From Gammaproteobacteria bacterium (lineage in GTDB: Bacteria > Pseudomonadota > Gammaproteobacteria > HK1): a DNA stretch of 64,000 bases. A model generated the notes under the pieces. That model searched no databases. It was not told where the DNA came from and saw only the letters and a list, made by a program, of their open reading frames with translations. Position numbers and translations under genes: made by a program. Below are positions 57,941 to 64,000 of this stretch, in pieces. The stretch lies in the NCBI GenBank assembly GCA_021773645.1, contig JAJFJU010000026.1:212767-276766 (forward strand), given 5' to 3'. Every line of letters starts with the position of its first letter. Within the stretch, counting starts at the first letter, position 1.

Positions 57941-60742
57941 ATGCCCAAGATTGATACCAAAATCGTCATAGGTGCAGAAAACCGCACCAAAAACGTGTTC
58001 CGCAATCTGCGGGACGGGCTGACATCCGTCAGCAAGCAACTGGTCGTCATACAAGCGGCAGCAGCGGCAGCCTTCACCCTCCCGGCGCTAGCCAGGAGCA
58101 TTGGAAACCTCAAAGAAGTAGCCGACACCTACCAGCAAATGAACGCGCGTCTGAAGCTGGTAACGCGCAGCTCGGAAGAGTTCGAGGCCGCCCAAACCTC
58201 GCTATTCCAGATAGCCCAGGAAACCCGTAACGGGCTAGAGGCAACGGTAAGCCTTTACACACGGCTGGGACGCTCAACCCGAGAATTAGGCGTGAGCCAG
58301 GAGCAACTACTCCAAGTCACCGAAACAATCAGCAAAGCCCTCATCGTATCCGGTGCCAGCGCTCAAGAATCATCCGCCGCTCTAGTCCAGTTAGGCCAGG
58401 GCCTAGCTTCAGGGGCGCTAAGAGGCGACGAACTACGCTCAGTGCTAGAGCAGACCCCACGCCTAGCCCAAGCCATCGCAGAGGGTATGGGCGTGTCTGT
58501 GGGACAGCTACGGGAGCTAGGGGCGCAAGGCGCATTAACAGCCGAGGCCGTGGTCAACGCCCTGATCAAACAAGCTGAGATCATAGACAAGGAATTCGGG
58601 CAGATCCCCAAGACGATCGGCCAAGCCATGACGCAGCTGGGGAATGCCTTCGTTCAGTTCATAGGCCAGGCAGACGAAGCCGGCGGCGTGTCCCGACGGA
58701 TAGCCGAAGCGATAGGGAGCCTAGCCCGAAATATAGACATCCTGACCGACGCAATCTGGACCCTCGGGAAGATAATCGGCGTCGCGATCATCGGGAAACT
58801 GACACTCCTAATCGGAGCCGCAGGAAAAGGTGGGGCAGCCCTCGCCTTTCAGTTTCTTGCGCGCGAGGTAGCGGCAGCAAAGCTTGCTCTGTTAGCAGGC
58901 GCAACGCCGCTCGAATTATTTACCATCCGCATGAAGGCAAGCGCCGCAGCGACCTGGGCCTCAGTAAAAGCAATCGGCGCATTCAAGCTAGCGATATCCG
59001 GCGTGTTCGCCGGCTTCATTGGGTTCGAGATCGGCAGCTTCCTACGCCGCCAGTTTCCAGTGGTAGAGCGATTCGGGATAGTACTCGCCTCCTTGGTGCA
59101 GAAAGCGATCATTCGTATCGGCTTTTTCTTCAGCCGGCTTGCAGAGGATATGAAGCTCGCATTTGCCTCCCCGATCCAGTTCATCCGAACCGCATTCGCC
59201 GGGCTCGTGGAATTCATAGGAAAACGGGTTGGCCAATCTCTCGGCATCCTCGCATCCGCAGCGGAGTTTGCGGGAGCAGACGAGATCGCAAAACGCCTGC
59301 GTGATGGGGCAGAGAGTATCCGTGATGGCTTTAACGGTGTTGGGAAAGCGATAGCAAAGAGCAGTGAAGCAGCGAAGAAACACGCCGCCGCCATTACCGC
59401 CCTGAGAAAAACGGAAACCACCGAGCTTGCCCAGGTAGAAAGTGCTTGGATAGACCTCTTCGCAGCGGCATCAGGCGAAACCAAAAAGAAAGCCGCCCCA
59501 CGCAAAAGGCCAGGAACGATCACCGGCGATGGCAGCACCCCTCAACTGGACCTCAGAATCCGCCTGCTATCGGCCGCGGGAGATCCGACCGGCATCGCGT
59601 TTCAAAAGGTCAACGATCAGTTCAAAGAAACCATCGAAAAGATGGGTGAGAACGCCGAGCGTGCGGACGTATTCATTAAGGCGTTCTCAGCCGAAAAAGC
59701 AAAGATATCGATCGAGTTACTGGACAAGATCGGGCGAAAGGTAAAGACCCTAGCAAACGAGCGGGTGACGGCCACCAAGAAGGCCCTCAATAAATCGCTA
59801 CAGGCGGAGAAAAAACACAGCGATGACCTGAAAGACATCCTCCGCAACAGGGCCAACGATCAACGCAGTATTGATGACGAAATCCGAGCCAAGAAGCGCG
59901 AGGGCTTATCGCCAGCAGCAGCCCAAAAGGATATTGAAGCCCAGTTCGCTACCCGGCTCCGCGAGTCACAACAAGCCACTTCCGGGGAACAGAATCGGGT
60001 CAAAGGTCGGCCCGTATTCGGCACCAAGAAAGCGCCCGTGGACTTAGCCCGAGGCAGGGAGTTAGCGGAGAGCGCTCGCGGGTTCGCCTCACAGATAGAC
60101 AACGAGAAGCGGTCCGTGGCAGCCCTCCAGACGGTAAGAAAAACCATTCTGGAAATTAGCAAGAAAGAGGAAGCAGCTAACCGCAAGGCAGCGGAAGCGC
60201 AGAAGGAAAAAACCGCAGCCCTACGCAAACGCCTGGAGACCGAGAAGGAGCTGGCCTTATCCCTGAAGGATGCGCTGACATCGATCGGGAAAATAAAACC
60301 GAACGTCCAAATATCTAGCAACCTCGAATCCGAGATCGCCAAGGTCAAAGAACTGAAGCGGCAACTGGCGAGCCTAAACGGCGGCAAGGCCAGCGGCAAA
60401 GCAGCAGCCAAGTTCGCCCAAGGCGGGCTCCTTCCAGGGTTTGGAGGCGGTGATCGCATCCCCGCCGTGCTGGAGTCCGGAGAGTTCGTGATCCGCAAGG
60501 AAGCCGTGCGGAGATACGGCGCAGGCCTGTTCAACATGCTCAATGGATTGACGCTAGCTCGGCCCCCAGGGGTTCCCCGATTCGCGGAAGGCGGAGCAGT
60601 AGCAGCAGGAGCCACGGCAGGCCCAGCAGAAACCATCAACCTCAATCTAAACGTAGGTGGCAATGCCTTCTCGCTGTTCGGCCCCAGGGACCAAGTGCGG
60701 GGGCTCGTAGACGCCTTAAGCGAGGCCAGCAGAGGTGGCTAA
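57941..60742 (+). CDS. Tape-measure protein
   Basis: 933 residues; its length sets tail length and it helps DNA ejection. Tape-measure domain about 65-260 (YQQMNARLKLVTRSSEEFEA, LGQGLASGALRGDELRSVLE, QTPRLAQAIAEGMGVSVGQL). Hydrophobic segments about 275-305 and 335-370, then long charged helices about 520-810 and a C-terminal GGGDRIPAVLESGEFVIRKE motif shared by phage tape measures. Overlaps the next gene by 8 nt. Confidence 0.94.
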   Translation: MPKIDTKIVIGAENRTKNVFRNLRDGLTSVSKQLVVIQAAAAAAFTLPALARSIGNLKEVADTYQQMNARLKLVTRSSEEFEAAQTSLFQIAQETRNGLEATVSLYTRLGRSTRELGVSQEQLLQVTETISKALIVSGASAQESSAALVQLGQGLASGALRGDELRSVLEQTPRLAQAIAEGMGVSVGQLRELGAQGALTAEAVVNALIKQAEIIDKEFGQIPKTIGQAMTQLGNAFVQFIGQADEAGGVSRRIAEAIGSLARNIDILTDAIWTLGKIIGVAIIGKLTLLIGAAGKGGAALAFQFLAREVAAAKLALLAGATPLELFTIRMKASAAATWASVKAIGAFKLAISGVFAGFIGFEIGSFLRRQFPVVERFGIVLASLVQKAIIRIGFFFSRLAEDMKLAFASPIQFIRTAFAGLVEFIGKRVGQSLGILASAAEFAGADEIAKRLRDGAESIRDGFNGVGKAIAKSSEAAKKHAAAITALRKTETTELAQVESAWIDLFAAASGETKKKAAPRKRPGTITGDGSTPQLDLRIRLLSAAGDPTGIAFQKVNDQFKETIEKMGENAERADVFIKAFSAEKAKISIELLDKIGRKVKTLANERVTATKKALNKSLQAEKKHSDDLKDILRNRANDQRSIDDEIRAKKREGLSPAAAQKDIEAQFATRLRESQQATSGEQNRVKGRPVFGTKKAPVDLARGRELAESARGFASQIDNEKRSVAALQTVRKTILEISKKEEAANRKAAEAQKEKTAALRKRLETEKELALSLKDALTSIGKIKPNVQISSNLESEIAKVKELKRQLASLNGGKASGKAAAKFAQGGLLPGFGGGDRIPAVLESGEFVIRKEAVRRYGAGLFNMLNGLTLARPPGVPRFAEGGAVAAGATAGPAETINLNLNVGGNAFSLFGPRDQVRGLVDALSEASRGG

Positions 60743-61103
60743 ACAGCTCGGAACCCTAGTGCTACCAGACTCGCTGGAGTGGGCAGAAGAGCACGCCACG
60801 CACGGAGTAGCGCAATCAACAGCCCGGACCCTGGGCGGTGCACACGTCGTATTCCCGCGGTCACTATCAAAAGGACGGGATATAACTCTAGAAGCCCGCG
60901 ATCGCGTGTGCTGGTTAACACAAGCAGATGTTGACGCGATCCTGGCGATGGCCACCCAGGCAGGCTCCACGTTCGCCCTGATATGGGAGGGCCAGACCTT
61001 CACCGTCATGTTCCGACACGAAGAATCCCCCGCCGCAGCCTTCGAGCCCCTATTCCCCCACGGCGATCAATATATCGGTCGGATCAAGTTGGTATCCGTC
61101 TGA
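60735..61103 (+). CDS. Tail-tip protein (distal/minor tail-like)
   Basis: 122 residues from a GTG. LPDSLEWAEEHATHGVAQST, then SLSKGRDITLEARDRVCWLT. It directly follows the tape measure, where minor tail proteins that start the tip complex lie. Beta-rich. Family not pinned down. Confidence 0.65.
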   Translation: MAKQLGTLVLPDSLEWAEEHATHGVAQSTARTLGGAHVVFPRSLSKGRDITLEARDRVCWLTQADVDAILAMATQAGSTFALIWEGQTFTVMFRHEESPAAAFEPLFPHGDQYIGRIKLVSV

Positions 61104-61142
61104 TGTACAGATTCCGCCGAAACGTATACGCGAGGAAATGAT

Positions 61143-62126
61143 ATGCCAGTCCAAGCCAGCGAACTGAAAACCTACAAAGCGGCGGTGAATAACGACACCA
61201 GCGGCAACGGGGGGCGCATGTCCGCCAACGTGATTGCCGATAACGTAAAAAATAACGCCTGGCCAGACATCCCGGAAGCGGAGCGCTCGGCTGGCAGCAC
61301 CAAATACCGCAAGGCCTTCGCCAAGGTGGCCAACGATGCCGACCTTGCCCTGCTCACCGCCCGCATTTTCGTTGCCCTCCAGACCGCCGGTGATGATCGC
61401 CTGCTCATCTTCCCGGCCACCCAGCGGGACACCCAGGCATCGATCACCGGCTCCGAGCGGGTCTACGGCGCCGGCAATCTCAACGCCGATATTGCGGTCT
61501 CCGCTACTACCGTGGTGGTGGACACCGAGGCGGGCGCGGATGCGATATTCCAGGATGGAGATACGGTCTGGATTGGAGATGGCACCAACGAGGAATTTGT
61601 CACCATCGACACCGGCGGCGTGGCATGGGCGGCGGACCAGGCTACGCTGACGCTGGTGACCGGCACCGTCAACGCTTATCTCGCCGCCACCCCCACCAAA
61701 GTGGCGAGCTGCATCGAGGCCGGCACTATCCAGGGCGGGGCGGATAATTACGCGATCAGCAGCGCATCAGGCACCTTCGACGATGCCACCTATCCGACCC
61801 TGGTGGATCACATCGGCGGCGTGGAGGAGACGATCACCTGCACCTTCACCAGCGCCACGGCCTTTGATGTGGTGGGAGATACCCTGGGTAGCCTCGGTAG
61901 CGGCACCATCAGCACCAACTTCGTGCCCAATAATCCGGACTTCTCCAAGCCCTACTTCACGCTGGACTTCAACGGCTGGGGCGGCACCTGGGCCATTGGC
62001 GATACCCTCCTCCTCCAGGTCCACCCGGCGGCCTACCCCTACTGGCAAAAACGCATCGTTCCGGCAGGGGCCGCCTCGGTATCGGCAGATCAGTCGGACA
62101 TCATCATCGACGGTGCCAGCGCCTAA
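61143..62126 (+). CDS. Virion structural protein, tail region
   Basis: 327 residues. MPVQASELKTYKAAVNNDTS, mid-part SATTVVVDTEAGADAIFQDG and C-terminal SKPYFTLDFNGWGGTWAIGD, Thr/Ala/Gly-rich beta pattern. Probably a tail-tip or fibre-related protein. No domain recognised. AGGAAATGAT lies before the ATG. Confidence 0.6.
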   Translation: MPVQASELKTYKAAVNNDTSGNGGRMSANVIADNVKNNAWPDIPEAERSAGSTKYRKAFAKVANDADLALLTARIFVALQTAGDDRLLIFPATQRDTQASITGSERVYGAGNLNADIAVSATTVVVDTEAGADAIFQDGDTVWIGDGTNEEFVTIDTGGVAWAADQATLTLVTGTVNAYLAATPTKVASCIEAGTIQGGADNYAISSASGTFDDATYPTLVDHIGGVEETITCTFTSATAFDVVGDTLGSLGSGTISTNFVPNNPDFSKPYFTLDFNGWGGTWAIGDTLLLQVHPAAYPYWQKRIVPAGAASVSADQSDIIIDGASA

Positions 62127-62132
62127 ACAGCC

Positions 62133-63101
62133 ATGGCCGAGCTAAAGGCATCCGTCCGGCTGGACTTCCGCGATCCGCTGGGAGATGCCCCCTTTGAACT
62201 GTCTATCGACGAGGCGGACGGCAAGGAACAGCGGCACGCCTTTTACAAGCCGCTGGGGAGTCCTCAATCCCTCCAAGGGGCAGGTTTCCACGAGCGAAAG
62301 CAGAAGCTACTGACCTATGGTTACGCCACTATTCGCCTCTACGCCCCGGCCGGAAACATACCGGAAGTGCTCAGCCTGGATCCGTTGACCGAAACAGAGA
62401 CGGAAGAAGCCAACTGGGGAATCCTAAAGCGGATCTTTTTCAAGCTGCGCCCTAGCGGATTCGACGGCGAACAGATCGTCTACTTGGGGCGTCGGGAGGC
62501 GGAACAGATAGAGGCCCTGGAGTTCAGCAACAGCCGCGAAACCCGCATCCGCTACTGGTATGACAGCCCGAATATTGAAGTGCTACACCAGAGCGAATTC
62601 ATCAACTCGGATGGGCAACCGGCTACCCCGCCATCTTTGCGCCCAGGTGGTCGGTTTGTGGCGGCAGAGCCCGTCTATGGCGCCATGCTCGTAAAGTACA
62701 CAACAGAGTATTTCGCCTATCGCGTGTTCTACGACGTGCCAACCAACGCCCTGATGTGGCAAACCTCAGAAGACGGGGAGAGCTTTATCCCTGTAAAGCC
62801 ACCCGAGCCACCACCCGTGCGGATCTACGCTCAGAAGAGCGGTCGAATTTCCCTCTTTTCAGTGCCGCGCCCACTCGATGTACTGGCCTATACAAGCCAT
62901 CACAAAATGAACTTCAAGGGGGCTAAGCTCGGCACCGAGATGTTCAAGGGAACCGAGGATCCCGAGGGGACAAAAACCAAGGATGTGGTGGTCGAAGATC
63001 CCAACGATCCAAGCGTATCGGTGACCGTTAAGCGCTACCAGCAAGTGACCTTCATCGACGATAGCGGGCAAAAACTCGTGCTCAAGCTGGCGGATAAATG
63101 A
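62133..63101 (+). CDS. Tail-region protein, function unknown
   Basis: 322 residues. KASVRLDFRDPLGDAPFELS and LLTYGYATIRLYAPAGNIPE near the N-terminus; central ETRIRYWYDSPNIEVLHQSE; C-terminal DPSVSVTVKRYQQVTFIDDS. Looks like a beta-rich tip protein. It overlaps the following gene by 4 nt, so the two are translationally linked. Confidence 0.55.
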   Translation: MAELKASVRLDFRDPLGDAPFELSIDEADGKEQRHAFYKPLGSPQSLQGAGFHERKQKLLTYGYATIRLYAPAGNIPEVLSLDPLTETETEEANWGILKRIFFKLRPSGFDGEQIVYLGRREAEQIEALEFSNSRETRIRYWYDSPNIEVLHQSEFINSDGQPATPPSLRPGGRFVAAEPVYGAMLVKYTTEYFAYRVFYDVPTNALMWQTSEDGESFIPVKPPEPPPVRIYAQKSGRISLFSVPRPLDVLAYTSHHKMNFKGAKLGTEMFKGTEDPEGTKTKDVVVEDPNDPSVSVTVKRYQQVTFIDDSGQKLVLKLADK

Positions 63102-63547
63102 CCATTAACGAGGGGGTATTCCAGCGAATTACCGGGATCAGTTTCCCCGCGGGCGATACATGGACGGTATTCCAGGTAGCCGCCGCCAGCGCACGGTTTT
63201 GGGATATAGAAGCGCTGGAGTTTTGGGACAACCTGCCCGGTGGTGAACAGATAGCCCTTATCACACACAACCATGTCATTGCCCCGAATCCAGAGAACCT
63301 TATTCGATGGCCGGAGCAAGATCGCTCCATAGACTTTACTGGCGTGCCTATCGGGCCAACGGATGCCAGCCCAACCCCATGGTATCGGCGCCATGGCAGC
63401 GTAGCGATGCGCTGGTTTGATGCTGGCCCAACAGACCAGGAAGACTCCCCAGGGCCGGGAAACTCATATGTGGCCTTCGTCCATTATCCGCCCGGAGAGA
63501 GCCCCGGATGGATAGCTGGCGATGTGCTCAAGTCACAACCTGCATGA
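63098..63547 (+). CDS. Tail-region protein, function unknown
   Basis: 149 residues, aromatic-rich (FQRITGISFPAGDTWTVFQV and SVAMRWFDAGPTDQEDSPGP). Beta-type pattern. No family recognised. Its ATG overlaps the upstream stop (ATGA). Confidence 0.5.
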   Translation: MTINEGVFQRITGISFPAGDTWTVFQVAAASARFWDIEALEFWDNLPGGEQIALITHNHVIAPNPENLIRWPEQDRSIDFTGVPIGPTDASPTPWYRRHGSVAMRWFDAGPTDQEDSPGPGNSYVAFVHYPPGESPGWIAGDVLKSQPA

Positions 63548-63557
63548 GGTATAGATC

Positions 63558-63992
63558 ATGGCAAGCAACGTAAAACTTTCAACCGGCATGCGGAACCAGA
63601 AATTGGACTCTGGCGTTGGCAGCATCTTTGACGGCGGCAAGCTGCAAATCTACGACGGCGCACAGCCGGCCAGCCCGAATGACGTGGTAGGGGCGGGCAC
63701 CCTGCTGGCGGAGATCACCCTGCCGACGCCCGCTTTTGCGGCCGCCAGCGGAGGCTCCCGGCTCAAGGCCGGTACTTGGGAGGATCTGCTGGCCAACGCC
63801 AGCGGCACGCCCACATGGGCGCGGCTGATCACCAGCACGGACACCGGAGTGTCCAGCACCACGGAAAAGCGCATCGATGTCAGCGCCGGGCTTACCGGCG
63901 GGGCGGGTTTCGATCTTGAATTTACTGCCGCGCTGGTGATTAACGAACCGCTCACTATCGATAGTTTCACCCTCACCGAACCCGCAGCGTAA
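63558..63992 (+). CDS. Small tail structural protein
   Basis: 144 residues: VKLSTGMRNQKLDSGVGSIF then FDGGKLQIYDGAQPASPNDV and LAEITLPTPAFAAASGGSRL. Pattern like small phage tail or baseplate-associated proteins, with some similarity of layout to the product at 55074-55478. Last gene in the window. Confidence 0.6.
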   Translation: MASNVKLSTGMRNQKLDSGVGSIFDGGKLQIYDGAQPASPNDVVGAGTLLAEITLPTPAFAAASGGSRLKAGTWEDLLANASGTPTWARLITSTDTGVSSTTEKRIDVSAGLTGGAGFDLEFTAALVINEPLTIDSFTLTEPAA

Positions 63993-64000
63993 GGAACCCT

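Larger units (their letters stand above)
20365..64000. mobile_element. Lambda-like siphovirus prophage (left end to beyond window)
   Basis: Continuous phage gene set from the integrase next to tRNA(Met) to tail-tip genes at the window edge: early left operon, CI/Cro switch, O/helicase replication, endolysin, GpA-type terminase, lambda-type portal, S49 protease, gpD and gpE capsid proteins, tail tube, tape measure. No structural gene is obviously broken apart from the RusA-like gene, so it may be functional. The right end (attR) is not in the window; a repeat of the tRNA 3' end would mark it. Confidence 0.95.

Noticed and set aside
59860..60663. Long antisense frame in the tape-measure gene
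   Set aside because: Shadow of the charged-helix coding sequence; no domain and no ribosome-binding site.
61103..61141. 12-codon frame overlapping the stop of the tail-tip gene
   Set aside because: Too short to support; possibly a coupling leader for the next gene but nothing shows this.

Overview
This is a stretch of gammaproteobacterial chromosome (positions 1 to about 20,375) followed by the left and central part of a lambda-like siphovirus prophage (about 20,365 to 64,000). The prophage runs off the right edge, so its right attachment site and tail-tip genes are not seen. The chromosomal gene order mreD-mreC-mreB / gatC-gatA-gatB, and prmC-prfA-hemA / TPR lipoprotein-lolB-ispE-tRNA(Gln)-prs-rplY-pth-ychF-tRNA(Met), is the arrangement I know from Pseudomonas and related Gammaproteobacteria. 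A PEP-CTERM secreted protease argues for a sulfur-oxidiser or EPS-producing type of gammaproteobacterium rather than Pseudomonas itself; I do not name a genus.

Chromosome: cell-shape genes (mre) read leftward; the amidotransferase genes gatCAB and gshA read rightward; a PEP-CTERM serine protease with a candidate sigma-54 promoter reads leftward; cysK, prmC, prfA and hemA read leftward; the lolB-to-ychF block reads rightward. The elongator tRNA(Met) ends 6 bp before the prophage integrase stop codon, so it is the likely attB.

Prophage left arm (20.4-29.2 kb, minus strand): one long early operon with 4-nt overlaps, in transcription order small proteins, YqaJ/lambda-Exo-type exonuclease, RecT/Bet annealase, DnaQ-like exonuclease, small proteins, Dam-type methylase, dATP/dGTP pyrophosphohydrolase, a phage CsrA, a C4/Ash-type RNA region with an AntA/AntB antirepressor, excisionase and integrase. 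It starts at a promoter inside a large nested palindrome (29,196-29,276) that contains a TAAAC-N5-GTTTA operator.

Immunity region (29.2-34.0 kb): a Panacea-domain (SocA-like) antitoxin gene with an unrecognised partner, a membrane-anchored repeat protein, a secreted protein, a LexA/CI-type repressor, a bidirectional operator carrying the same TAAAC-N5-GTTTA motif, two related Cro/YdaS genes (the second with two HTH units), a terminator and a CII-like gene. Replication (34.0-36.9 kb): an O-like initiator with in-gene iterons, a DnaB-type helicase and a YbcO-like nuclease. Then come HNH-like paralogues, a frameshifted RusA-like gene, an alpha/beta hydrolase, a GH108 endolysin, an SNase-like nuclease and a lipoprotein.

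Late region (41.7-64 kb, plus strand): a 786-residue fusion of a ParB-like domain, a DNA methyltransferase and an inserted PLP-fold-II enzyme, then terminase small and large subunits, a Mor-like activator, gpW, portal, S49 protease with nested scaffold, decoration protein, major capsid, head-tail joining proteins, fibre-like proteins (one with ten 20-residue repeats), tail terminator, tail tube, a G/G-T chaperone pair with a TTTTTTC -1 frameshift site, an antisense small membrane gene, tape measure and tail-tip/virion proteins. The most unusual items are the methyltransferase-PLP fusion, the Panacea module at the left operator, and the phage-borne CsrA beside the C4-type RNA region.
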